Shown here: one piece after another, positions 1-5,944 of the stretch | How the letters are laid out: each line of letters starts with the position of its first letter | Position numbering within the stretch: position 1 is the stretch's first letter | From: an uncultured Actinomycetes bacterium | GTDB taxonomy: Bacteria > Actinomycetota > Coriobacteriia > Coriobacteriales > RUG844 | Direction of reading: 5' to 3' | NCBI GenBank assembly: GCA_900313875.1 | Contig: OMSY01000034.1 | Coordinates: 1-14,095 of the forward strand | Length of the DNA stretch: 14,095 bases | Translations under genes and position numbers: made by a program | Notes under the pieces: generated by a model | The model's input: the letters and a program-made list of their open reading frames with translations, nothing else | The model's database searches: none | Told to the model about the DNA's origin: nothing

Positions 1-384
1 ACCTCGCGGGCGCATCTCGTGAGGGCGGCGCTCGAATCGCTTGCCTATCAGGTTCACGATGTGCTTTCAACGATGGAGGTGGATTCCGGTGTAAAGCTCG
101 AATCGCTGCGTGTGGATGGCGGGGCAAGTGCCAATGACTTCCTGATGCGGTTCCAGGCGGACCTTCTCGACGTCCCGGTACGCCGCCCGGTGGTGCTCGA
201 GACGACCGCGCTCGGGGCTGCCTATCTTGCGGGGCTTGCCGTGGGGTATTGGAGCGGCATCGACGAACTCGAGGAGCGCTGGCGGGAGGATGCATGCTTC
301 CAGCCAGATGCCGATGCCGGGTTGCGTGCGCACCTCCTGGCCGGTTGGCATGATGCCGTGCAGAGGACCCTCACCACGCGCTGA
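1..384 (+). CDS. glpK: Glycerol kinase, C-terminal fragment (5' end outside window)
   Basis: The frame is open from the first base and ends at TGA 382-384, giving about 127 C-terminal residues. Glycerol kinase phosphorylates glycerol to sn-glycerol 3-phosphate with ATP in the cytoplasm, feeding glycolysis and glycerolipid synthesis. The visible part is the second FGGY-kinase domain. It has the conserved [15 protein letters not shown] helix, then the adenosine-binding stretch [20 protein letters not shown], then [23 protein letters not shown]. The [16 protein letters not shown] signature separates glycerol kinase from xylulose or gluconate kinases. The end (WHDAVQRTL) is at about the usual place, so the 3' end looks intact. 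No T-rich terminator follows; the next gene begins 188 bases later. The N-terminal half, with the sugar-binding residues, cannot be judged. Confidence 0.93.
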   Translation, partial: TSRAHLVRAALESLAYQVHDVLSTMEVDSGVKLESLRVDGGASANDFLMRFQADLLDVPVRRPVVLETTALGAAYLAGLAVGYWSGIDELEERWREDACFQPDADAGLRAHLLAGWHDAVQRTLTTR

Positions 385-480
385 ACGCATGGCGATGCGC
401 TACCGCAGGACTGGGCGATGCTGTGAAGCGGGGTCCGTCCATGGTAGGCTAACGCTGTTGAGGCCCGGGATGGGGAGGAC

Positions 481-576
481 ATGCTTCCCGACCGTTCCCG
501 CGGGTGCTGCAGCACTTGTGGGATGATGTTCCGGGCAATGGCCGTCCAGACAGAACCGAAAGCGAGAACAACATGA
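481..576 (+). CDS. Candidate 31-residue cysteine-rich leader ORF upstream of mrp
   Basis: An ATG at 481 opens a 31-codon frame that stops at TGA 574-576, overlapping the mrp ATG (573) as ATGA, the classical coupling arrangement. A GGGGAGG run lies at 472-478, but only two bases before the ATG, which is closer than normal. The peptide contains Cys-Cys-Ser-Thr-Cys (codons at 505-519), and those codons sit inside the hairpin at 496-523. Cysteine-rich leader peptides that regulate downstream genes are known in mycobacteria. Placement before an Fe-S carrier gene makes a cysteine-sensing leader conceivable, but this is inference. It could equally be a chance open frame. Confidence 0.22.
   Translation: MLPDRSRGCCSTCGMMFRAMAVQTEPKARTT
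496..523 (+). promoter_or_regulatory. Hairpin/palindrome in the mrp leader
   Basis: The 12-base core GTGCTGCAGCAC (504-515) is a perfect palindrome. As RNA it extends outward to 496/523 through C-G, T-A and three G-T pairs, giving a 12-pair stem around a UGCA loop. No T-tract follows, so it is not a convincing intrinsic terminator for glpK. It may be an attenuator, an operator or an mRNA structure. A very weak extended -10-like element (TGgTAGGCT, 442-450) lies upstream. Confidence 0.4.
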
Positions 577-1415
577 CCGAACAGCAGGCTGCTTCCGAGG
601 GATTCAGCGAGGAGGAGCTCGCGGAGATCCAGCAGTCCTTCGAGAACCCCTTTGCCAAGATGCAGGATGACACGCATATGAAGAAGGTCATCGGCGTCGT
701 GTCCGGCAAGGGTGGCGTGGGCAAGTCGTTCGTCACCTCCTATCTTGCCACCCAGCTCAACAAGCAGGGATTCAAGGTCGGGGTGCTCGACACGGATGCC
801 ACGGGTCCGTCCATCCCCCGCATGATCGGGGTCGAGGAGAACATGCGTGCCGCCAAGGAGCCGCCCGAGACCTTCATTCCCGCCCACAACGCCGCAGGCA
901 TCAAGCTGATGAGCGTCGACCTCATCCTCGCAGAGGCGACCGAGCCCGTCATCTGGCGTGGTCCGGTCGTGTCGGGTGTCATCCGCCAGTTCTGGTGTGA
1001 TACGCACTGGGGGGACATCGACGTCATGCTCATCGACATGCCCCCGGGAACGGGCGATGTCGCGCTCACGGTCTTCCAGAACCTCGGGGTCGACGGGCTG
1101 GTCATCGTGGCCTCTCCCCAGGACCTCGTGGAGACCATCGCCACCAAGGCCATCAGGATGGCGGCCGAGATGGAGGTTCCCGTCATCGCGCTCGTCGAGA
1201 ACATGAGCTATGCCGTCTGCCCGGACTGCGGTGCGAAGATCAAGGTGTTCGGCGAGAGCAAGCTCGCCGACATAGCCGAGCAGTACGGTATCGGCACCTA
1301 CGTGAGCATGCCGATCGACACCGCCTTCGCCAAGGCGGCTGACCAGAGCCGTGTCGCCGAGCTCGAGATCGACGACCTTGCCCCGCTTGTCGACGTTCTG
1401 AAGGAGGGTCTCTAG
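573..1415 (+). CDS. mrp: Mrp/NBP35-family iron-sulfur cluster carrier ATPase
   Basis: The 280-residue product is a cytoplasmic P-loop ATPase of the MinD/ParA superfamily that binds and transfers Fe-S clusters to apoproteins. A short acidic N-terminus (residues 1-36) precedes KKVIGVVSGKGGVGKS, whose deviant Walker A is at about 44-52. Further markers are DTDATGPSIPRM (73-84), MPPGTGD (156-162), and the cluster-binding CPDC motif at Cys216 and Cys219. ATG 573 was chosen because the conserved body begins soon after it. An in-frame GTG at 504 would add 23 non-conserved residues and lies inside a palindrome. The Shine-Dalgarno before 573 is weak, and the ATGA overlap with the small upstream frame hints at coupling. 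rpiB begins on the base after the stop. No DUF59 domain is fused. Confidence 0.93.
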   Translation: MTEQQAASEGFSEEELAEIQQSFENPFAKMQDDTHMKKVIGVVSGKGGVGKSFVTSYLATQLNKQGFKVGVLDTDATGPSIPRMIGVEENMRAAKEPPETFIPAHNAAGIKLMSVDLILAEATEPVIWRGPVVSGVIRQFWCDTHWGDIDVMLIDMPPGTGDVALTVFQNLGVDGLVIVASPQDLVETIATKAIRMAAEMEVPVIALVENMSYAVCPDCGAKIKVFGESKLADIAEQYGIGTYVSMPIDTAFAKAADQSRVAELEIDDLAPLVDVLKEGL

Positions 1416-1850
1416 ATGCGCATCGCCATAGGAAGCGACCACGCCGGTTTCGAGCAGAAGCAGCAGCTCATCGCCTATCTCACCCACAGCGGGCACGAGC
1501 TCATCGACTGCGGGCCGGCGTCCGATGACCGTTGTGACTATCCCGACTTCGCGGCGAAGGTCGCCCGCGAGGTATCCGTGGGCGCGGTCGACCGCGGCAT
1601 CCTCATCTGCGGCACGGGCATCGGCATGTCGATGGCGGCCAACAAGGTCGCCGGCATTCGTGCCGCCAACGTCATCTCCACGGAGTTCGCCGAGCTGGCG
1701 CGTGAGCACAACAACGCCAACGTGCTGTGCCTCTCGGGGCGGTTCGTCGACCTTCTCACGAACGAGGAGATCTGCGACGTGTTCCTGGCCACCAGCTTCG
1801 GCGAGGGAAGGCACGCCCCGCGCGTGGCGAAGATCGACGCGCTCGACTAG
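1416..1850 (+). CDS. rpiB: Ribose-5-phosphate isomerase B
   Basis: This 144-residue RpiB/LacA/LacB-family enzyme interconverts ribose 5-phosphate and ribulose 5-phosphate in the non-oxidative pentose phosphate pathway. It begins MRIAIGSDHAGFE (Asp8-His9 at the phosphate/sugar site). The catalytic cysteine is Cys65 in ILICGTGIGMSMAANK. The conserved REHNNANVLCLSGR follows, with His98 corresponding to the E. coli ring-opening histidine. The C-terminal FGEGRHAPRVAKI is also typical. Length matches the family. The start is firm: AAGGAGG at 1401-1407 sits eight bases upstream, inside the end of mrp, and the ATG immediately follows the mrp TAG. Allose or galactose 6-phosphate isomerase relatives are possible, but the central-metabolism neighbours favour RpiB. 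Confidence 0.95.
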   Translation: MRIAIGSDHAGFEQKQQLIAYLTHSGHELIDCGPASDDRCDYPDFAAKVAREVSVGAVDRGILICGTGIGMSMAANKVAGIRAANVISTEFAELAREHNNANVLCLSGRFVDLLTNEEICDVFLATSFGEGRHAPRVAKIDALD

Positions 1851-1873
1851 GAACGACAGGGTTTCGGAGGGGT

Positions 1874-1894
1874 TGCCGGGTATGATGCCCGGCA
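1874..1894 (+). promoter_or_regulatory. Perfect 7-bp hairpin in the rpiB-glyA gap
   Basis: TGCCGGG (1874-1880) and CCCGGCA (1888-1894) pair perfectly around the loop TATGATG. No T-run follows, so it is a weak terminator candidate. The loop sequence also reads as a -10-like TATGAT (1881-1886), but no good -35 lies 16-18 bases upstream. It also contains tandem ATGs preceded by GGAGGGG (1866-1872). A 10-bp palindrome ATCTGCAGAT follows at 1897-1906. The gap probably holds a glyA regulatory element of unknown type. Confidence 0.4.
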
Positions 1895-1946
1895 GCATCT
1901 GCAGATTGCAAGACGCACGCATAGGCGTCGGGGAAGAAGGTTCAAG

Positions 1947-3197
1947 ATGGCACTCGATTTTCTTCGTCAGTCCGATCCGGAGGTCGCGGCAGCGATTGCC
2001 GACGAGCTCACGCGCCAGCGCGAGAGCATAGAGCTCATCGCAAGCGAGAACTTCACCTCGCTTGCGGTCATGGAGGCCATGGGCTCGGTGCTCACCAACA
2101 AGTACGCGGAAGGCTATCCCGGCAAGCGCTACTATGGCGGTTGCCAGAACGTCGACCGTACCGAGGACCTCGCACGTGACCGTGCCTGCGAGCTGTTCGG
2201 TTGCCGTTTCGCGAACGTCCAACCCCATTCCGGTGCTCAGGCGAACCAGGCGGTCTACATGGCGCTGCTCGAGCCGGGCGATACGGTCATGGGCATGAAC
2301 CTCGCTCACGGTGGCCATCTCACCCATGGTTCTCCCGTCAATTTCTCCGGTCGCATGTATGACATCTGCGCCTACGGTGTCGACCCCGAGACCGAGACCA
2401 TCGACATGGACGAGGTCGAGCGTATCGCCAAGGAGCGCAAGCCCCGTCTCATCATCGCCGGTGCGAGCGCCTATCCGCGTGTCATCGACTTCGAGGGATT
2501 CGCCCGCGTCGCCGAGGAGGTCGGTGCCTACCTCATGGTGGACATGGCCCATATCGCCGGTCTCGTCGCCACAGGCGTGCACCCCTCGCCCGTACCTCAT
2601 GCGCATGTCGTCACGAGCACGAGCCACAAGACGCTGAGGGGTCCCCGGGGAGGGTTCATCCTCACCAACGACGAGGACATCGCCAAGCGCATCAACTCCG
2701 CCGTCTTCCCGGGTCTGCAGGGCGGTCCTCTCGAGCATGTCATCGCTGGCAAGGCCGTTGCCTTCGGCGAGGCGCTCAAGCCCGACTACGCCGTGTACAT
2801 CGACCGCGTGGTCGAGAACTCGGCAGCGATGGGCGAGGGCATGATCGAGGGCGGGCTGCGTCTCGTCTCGGGCGGCACCGACAACCATCTCTGCCTCGTG
2901 GACCTCACCGCGACCGGTGCGACCGGCAAGGAGGCCGAGGAGATCCTCGATTCCGTGGGCATCACCTGCAACAAGAACACCATCCCCAACGAGACGCGTT
3001 CCCCGTTCGTCACGAGCGGTATCCGTGTGGGCACCGCGGCGATCACCACGCGTGGCTTCGATGCGGAGGATGCGCATCTCGTCGGCGAGCTCATCGCACG
3101 CACCGTGTTCAACCGTGATGACGAGGCGATGCTCGCCGATGTCAGCAAGCAGGTTGCGACGTTGCTGGCGGCGCATCCGCTCTATCCGGAGGTCTAG
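1947..3197 (+). CDS. glyA: Serine hydroxymethyltransferase
   Basis: The 416-residue PLP enzyme converts serine and tetrahydrofolate to glycine and 5,10-methylene-tetrahydrofolate, the main one-carbon source for purines, thymidylate and methionine. It shows the full family pattern: [11 protein letters not shown] near the N-terminus, then [17 protein letters not shown], then [13 protein letters not shown]. The PLP-binding lysine is Lys228 in [13 protein letters not shown], followed by [19 protein letters not shown] and the C-terminal [16 protein letters not shown]. Length matches bacterial GlyA. The start is supported by GAAGAAGG at 1933-1940, six bases upstream of ATG. The stop lies three bases before the dCMP deaminase ATG, and the Shine-Dalgarno of that gene is inside the glyA end, so the two are co-transcribed. 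Methylene-THF made here is what thymidylate synthase uses with dUMP from the next gene's product. Confidence 0.97.
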   Translation: MALDFLRQSDPEVAAAIADELTRQRESIELIASENFTSLAVMEAMGSVLTNKYAEGYPGKRYYGGCQNVDRTEDLARDRACELFGCRFANVQPHSGAQANQAVYMALLEPGDTVMGMNLAHGGHLTHGSPVNFSGRMYDICAYGVDPETETIDMDEVERIAKERKPRLIIAGASAYPRVIDFEGFARVAEEVGAYLMVDMAHIAGLVATGVHPSPVPHAHVVTSTSHKTLRGPRGGFILTNDEDIAKRINSAVFPGLQGGPLEHVIAGKAVAFGEALKPDYAVYIDRVVENSAAMGEGMIEGGLRLVSGGTDNHLCLVDLTATGATGKEAEEILDSVGITCNKNTIPNETRSPFVTSGIRVGTAAITTRGFDAEDAHLVGELIARTVFNRDDEAMLADVSKQVATLLAAHPLYPEV

Positions 3198-3200
3198 ACC

Positions 3201-3656
3201 ATGGCGGCCGACCCCCGTCCGAGTTGGGACGAGTACTTCATGTCCATCGCACGGCAGGTGGCGACACGGTCCACCTGCATCCGGCGTCAGGTGGGCGCGG
3301 TACTCGTCCGGGACAAGCGGATCCTCGCAACCGGCTACAACGGTGCGCCTTCCGGCATGCCGCATTGCGCTGACGTGGGATGTCTGCGCGAGCAGCTGCA
3401 CGTGCCCAGTGGCAAGAACCACGAGCTCTGCCGTGCCATCCATGCCGAGCAGAACGCCGTGGTCCAGGCGGCCCGTTCGGGAACGGCGATCGAGGGGGCC
3501 ACGATCTACACCACCACGGCACCCTGCGTGCTCTGCGTGAAGATCCTCCTCAACGCCGGGATCCGCGAGTTCGTCTACGGCGATTCGTATCCCGATGAGC
3601 TCGCGCAACACTTCCTCGACGAGGCGGATGTCTCGGTCCGCCGCGTCGAGGGCTGA
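3201..3656 (+). CDS. comEB: dCMP deaminase (ComEB-type cytidine/deoxycytidylate deaminase family)
   Basis: The 151-residue zinc enzyme deaminates dCMP to dUMP, supplying thymidylate synthase. The opening [20 protein letters not shown] is characteristic of dCMP deaminases. The zinc and catalytic centre is HAEQNAV (zinc ligand His81, catalytic Glu83) plus PCVLC (zinc ligands Cys109 and Cys112). The insert between YNGAPSG and the HAE motif ([19 protein letters not shown]) contains additional Cys/His residues typical of the ComEB/T4-type enzymes that carry extra structural zinc. GGAGG at 3188-3192 lies eight bases before ATG, within the 3' end of glyA. The symbol comes from the Bacillus homologue; a competence role should not be assumed. 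A tRNA or riboflavin deaminase is unlikely given these motifs. Confidence 0.93.
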   Translation: MAADPRPSWDEYFMSIARQVATRSTCIRRQVGAVLVRDKRILATGYNGAPSGMPHCADVGCLREQLHVPSGKNHELCRAIHAEQNAVVQAARSGTAIEGATIYTTTAPCVLCVKILLNAGIREFVYGDSYPDELAQHFLDEADVSVRRVEG

Positions 3657-3681
3657 GCGCGCCATCCCTGCTGGGAGACCG

Positions 3682-3699
3682 CTCGCCGTCTGCGGCGGG
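3682..3699 (+). terminator. Candidate terminator hairpin after the dCMP deaminase gene
   Basis: CTCGCCG (3682-3688) pairs with CGGCGGG (3693-3699), seven pairs including one G-T, around a TCTG tetraloop. It lies 26 bases after the stop and is followed by a moderately T-rich stretch ending in TTTT at 3711-3714. The distance from stem to the T-run is longer than ideal, so it may be weak. Confidence 0.4.
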
Positions 3700-3717
3700 A
3701 TTCATCCACCTTTTCAA

Positions 3718-3759
3718 GGCATCGGCACCGCTAACCGGATTATGGAGGGTGCCGATGCC
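3718..3759 (+). terminator. 12-bp perfect inverted repeat, probable terminator or operator
   Basis: GGCATCGGCACC (3718-3729) and GGTGCCGATGCC (3748-3759) are perfect reverse complements separated by 18 bases. The following ATTCGTTTCC is only partly T-rich. The position, after the metabolic genes and just upstream of the probable atp promoter, fits a terminator. An operator or leader structure is the alternative. Confidence 0.5.
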
Positions 3760-3786
3760 ATTCGTTTCCGAAAGCCGCTACCGCTT

Positions 3787-3795
3787 TGTTACTAT
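3787..3795 (+). promoter_or_regulatory. Extended -10 promoter candidate for the atp operon
   Basis: TGtTACTAT (3787-3795) matches the extended -10 form TGN-TAnnaT. The -35 region is weak (TTCCGA at 3766-3771, 18-base spacing), as is common with extended -10 promoters. A start near 3802 would give a leader of about 79 bases before the first gene at 3881. It is placed just after the inverted repeat at 3718-3759. Confidence 0.5.
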
Positions 3796-3880
3796 CCTGT
3801 TCGCGTGCGGTTTCGCACCCGCATGCTGTGACACAAGGGAAGGGGCTTTTCAGGGGTATTCGCGGGAGGTTGGCGGCTCG

Positions 3881-4165
3881 ATGGAATTCAGCGTCCCCGG
3901 TATCATCGTCGGTATCGTGTTCGGGATCATCGATTTCCTACCGTTGTATCTTGCTTCGCGGTCCATCACCCCGGCATCCGATCCCCATATGTTCACATTG
4001 GCCTTGATCTGCGTGGGGTTTCCCATGATCCTCATGTTGGCTGCCATCCTGGTGTGCAGCAAGGTCGCGTACCATGCCCTGCTCTGCTTCGGATGCGGCA
4101 TGGTCGGCACGTTGGTATTGTTGGCGCTTGTGTACTGCAGCTGGTATTTCATCAAGCGCCGTTAG
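3881..4165 (+). CDS. Small three-helix membrane protein in the atpI position, function unknown
   Basis: The 94-residue, strongly hydrophobic protein has three predicted membrane segments at about residues 5-24, 38-59 and 65-90, a short polar loop near 25-36, and a basic IKRR end. Five cysteines (44, 59, 69, 72, 86) lie in or near helices 2 and 3. It directly precedes atpB (30-base gap), the usual place of atpI, whose product helps c-ring assembly. I do not recognise AtpI sequence motifs, and AtpI normally has more helices, so a role with Fo is inferred from position only. ATG 3881 has GGGAGGT at 3864-3870 (10-base spacing). An in-frame ATG at 3755 with GGAGGG five bases upstream would add 42 residues. 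That extension has poor third-position GC and overlaps the promoter and inverted repeat, so I prefer 3881. Its codon use is less biased than that of the atp genes. Confidence 0.7.
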   Translation: MEFSVPGIIVGIVFGIIDFLPLYLASRSITPASDPHMFTLALICVGFPMILMLAAILVCSKVAYHALLCFGCGMVGTLVLLALVYCSWYFIKRR

Positions 4166-4195
4166 TTGTAGGGTTTCACGAGAAAGGGTGTCGAT

Positions 4196-4981
4196 TTGAA
4201 TCCTCTAGACGGACTTCAAGAGGGAATCGCCGAGCTGCTCGAGGAGCTTGGTAGCCTGAAGCTTTCAGGTCCCGACAGCTTCTTCATCTCGCAGTACACC
4301 GTGTGGATGGTGATCGCCGCCATCGTGCTCGTCATCGTGGCGTTCGCTGCGAAGAAGCGCGAGGCGCTCGTTCCCAAGGGACGCTTCCTCAACGGTGTCG
4401 AGTATGTCGTCCAGTGGGTGCGTGACGATATCTGCCGTGGCGTCATCGGCAAGGGATCCGAGAAGCATCTCCCGTTCCTGCTCACGGTGTTCTTCTTCAT
4501 CGTGATCAACAACCTCCTCGGTCTCGTTCCCGGCGCCAAGCCCGGTACGGGTACGATCTCGGTGACCTTCGCGGTGTCGCTGATCGTGTTCATATACTTC
4601 AACTTCTATGGCTTCAAGCATCAGGGCATCGGGGGTTATATCAAGAACCTCGCTCCCAAGGGCATCGGCCCGCTGTACCCGCTCGTGTGGTGCATCGAGC
4701 TCATCTCCCTGTTCCTGCGTCTCATCACGCTTGCAGTCCGACTTTTCGCCAACATGTATGCCGGTCACATCGTCATGGGCGTTTTCGCGATGCTCGCGAA
4801 CCTGTTCCTGCAGGCAGCCCTGCAGGGTGCCGGTTTCGCCATCGCCCTGCCGTCGATCGGTTGGGAGCTCCTCATCATCGCGATGTACGCGCTCGAGCTC
4901 CTCGTCGCCGTCATCCAGGCATACGTGTTCACCTTGCTATCAGCCGTGTACATATCGTTGGCGACGGCTGACTCGCACTAG
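4196..4981 (+). CDS. atpB: F1Fo ATP synthase subunit a
   Basis: The 261-residue membrane stator subunit provides the two half-channels through which protons reach the c-ring. Hydrophobic segments include WMVIAAIVLVIVAFA, FLLTVFFFIVINNLLGLVPG and TISVTFAVSLIVFIYF, followed by long C-terminal helices. The essential arginine is Arg182 in LAVRLFANMYAGH, equivalent to E. coli Arg210. His191 occupies the E. coli Glu219 site, and Glu234, seven residues before Gln241 (the E. coli Gln252 site), occupies the His245 site. This is the reciprocal swap seen in many other organisms. The start is TTG 4196, with AGAAAGGG upstream at suitable spacing and no better ATG or GTG in frame. The gap to atpE is 109 bases and structured. 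Confidence 0.95.
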   Translation: MNPLDGLQEGIAELLEELGSLKLSGPDSFFISQYTVWMVIAAIVLVIVAFAAKKREALVPKGRFLNGVEYVVQWVRDDICRGVIGKGSEKHLPFLLTVFFFIVINNLLGLVPGAKPGTGTISVTFAVSLIVFIYFNFYGFKHQGIGGYIKNLAPKGIGPLYPLVWCIELISLFLRLITLAVRLFANMYAGHIVMGVFAMLANLFLQAALQGAGFAIALPSIGWELLIIAMYALELLVAVIQAYVFTLLSAVYISLATADSH

Positions 4982-5040
4982 CCCCAACGGGTTCCACCCG
5001 GGCTTCCAAGAAGGAGGGGGTCCGGTTCAAGTTCCGGTAG

Positions 5041-5067
5041 TGGCCTACCGTAAAGGGCGGTAGGTTG
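5041..5067 (+). promoter_or_regulatory. Intercistronic hairpin before atpE
   Basis: CCTACCG (5044-5050) and CGGTAGG (5058-5064) pair perfectly around TAAAGGG, and three outer G-T pairs extend the stem to 5041/5067. It ends just before the atpE Shine-Dalgarno AAGGAGG (5074-5080). Earlier in the gap is a second strong SD-like run, AAGGAGGGGG (5011-5020), with no suitable start codon after it and able to fold back on CTTCC (5003-5007). Such structure could raise atpE expression or stabilise its mRNA, since many c copies are needed per complex; this is inference. Confidence 0.45.
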
Positions 5068-5090
5068 TATCAGAAGGAGGCAAAGTAAGT

Positions 5091-5282
5091 ATGGCAGTAA
5101 TCGGATATGGTCTGGCAGTAATCGGTGCCGCTATCAGTATCGGTATCTCTTGCTTCGGCGCAACCACCTCTATGGCACGTCAGCCTGAGATCCAGGGTCG
5201 CGTATTCACCACGTTCATCCTTGGTGCAGCATTCGCAGAGGCACTCGCCCTCATCGGTTTCGTACTCGCCCTCATCGCCTAA
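5091..5282 (+). CDS. atpE: F1Fo ATP synthase subunit c (unusually short)
   Basis: The 63-residue hairpin proteolipid forms the rotor ring. Helix 1 covers about residues 3-27, the polar loop is Arg30-Gln31-Pro32-Glu33, and helix 2 carries the ion-binding carboxylate Glu50 in GAAFAEALALIGF. Loop-to-carboxylate distance (20 residues) matches E. coli exactly. The shortening is at the ends: about 11 residues fewer N-terminally and five fewer C-terminally than E. coli. The sodium-type ligands are absent: the Gln site of helix 1 is Ile17, and the Ser after Glu is Ala51, so it should be proton-coupled. The helix-1 glycine pattern is altered, with Ser16 and Cys21-Phe22 at usually small or glycine positions. 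The start is firm: AAGGAGG lies ten bases upstream and an in-frame stop at 5061-5063 leaves no other start codon. Confidence 0.93.
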   Translation: MAVIGYGLAVIGAAISIGISCFGATTSMARQPEIQGRVFTTFILGAAFAEALALIGFVLALIA

Positions 5283-5332
5283 CGGTGCGCCTGGTCGGTA
5301 TGAGCCGTATAGGCAAACTGGAGGTAGAAAAC

Positions 5333-5944
5333 GTGAAGGCAAAAAGTGCAACCGGGAGGAACGCCCTTCTGGTCTCTCTTTTGGCATCAGGTCTCTCCCT
5401 TGCCATGCCGGTGTTGGCGTTGGCTGAAGAGGGTGGCGGCGGTTTCTCGCTGCTCATCCCCAAGATGGGCGAGTTCATTCCTACTCTCATCGCATTCATC
5501 ATCATCTGGATCATCCTCGCCAAGGTTGGATGGCCGATGATCACCGGTATGCTCGACGAGCGCGAGAAGACCATCAAGGACTCTCTCGAGCAGGCCGAGC
5601 AGGCCAAGATCCAGAGCGAGCAGCTGCTCGCCGAGCACAAGGCTCAGCTGGACGAGGCCCGGGTTGAGGCTGCACAGATCATCGCGAACGCCAAGGAGGC
5701 GGGCGAGGCCCTCAAGGCCGACATCACCGCCAAGGCGCAGCAGGAGTCTGCCGACATGATCGCGAAGGCACATCTTGCGATCGAGGCGGAGAAGAAGGCG
5801 GCCATCGCCGACCTTCAGAGTTCCGTTGCGGACCTTTCGGTCTCCGTGGCAGGGCGTCTCATCGGCGAGAACCTCTCCGATGACGAGCACCTCAAGCTGA
5901 TCGAACGCTATGTTGCGGAAGCAGGTAGCCTCGATGCCAATTAA
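5333..5944 (+). CDS. atpF: F1Fo ATP synthase subunit b with signal-peptide-like N-terminus
   Basis: The 203-residue peripheral-stalk subunit has a membrane anchor at about 48-66 (GEFIPTLIAFIIIWIILAKVGWP). The conserved turn GMLDEREKTIKDSL follows, then a long charged, alanine-rich coiled coil to about residue 170, and a delta-binding C-terminus (VAGRLIGENLSDDEHLKLIERYVAE). Before the anchor is an extra segment that looks like a cleavable signal peptide: basic MKAKSATGRN, a hydrophobic core, then ALA before Glu32-Glu33 and four glycines. This makes it longer than the E. coli b subunit (156 residues). GTG 5333 was chosen because GGAGGT (5320-5325) sits seven bases upstream; an in-frame GTG at 5285 lacks a ribosome site. 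It overlaps atpH by 11 bases. Confidence 0.93.
   Translation: MKAKSATGRNALLVSLLASGLSLAMPVLALAEEGGGGFSLLIPKMGEFIPTLIAFIIIWIILAKVGWPMITGMLDEREKTIKDSLEQAEQAKIQSEQLLAEHKAQLDEARVEAAQIIANAKEAGEALKADITAKAQQESADMIAKAHLAIEAEKKAAIADLQSSVADLSVSVAGRLIGENLSDDEHLKLIERYVAEAGSLDAN

Noticed and set aside
385..400. CGCAT-GGCG-ATGCG mini-hairpin right after glpK as a terminator
   Set aside because: Only five pairs and no T-tract.
504..572. GTG 504 as the start of mrp
   Set aside because: It adds 23 residues without family character, lacks a ribosome site and lies inside a palindrome; ATG 573 is preferred.
222..3665. An antisense open frame of about 1,150 codons opposite mrp-rpiB-glyA-dCMP deaminase
   Set aside because: Same codon-bias artefact; no domain, no ribosome site, and it spans four conserved sense genes.
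3749..3880. Longer N-terminus for the atpI-position protein (GTG 3749 or ATG 3755)
   Set aside because: Codon third positions are AT-richer than in the real genes, and the stretch overlaps the inverted repeat and the extended -10. Kept as an alternative only because of the GGAGGG before ATG 3755.
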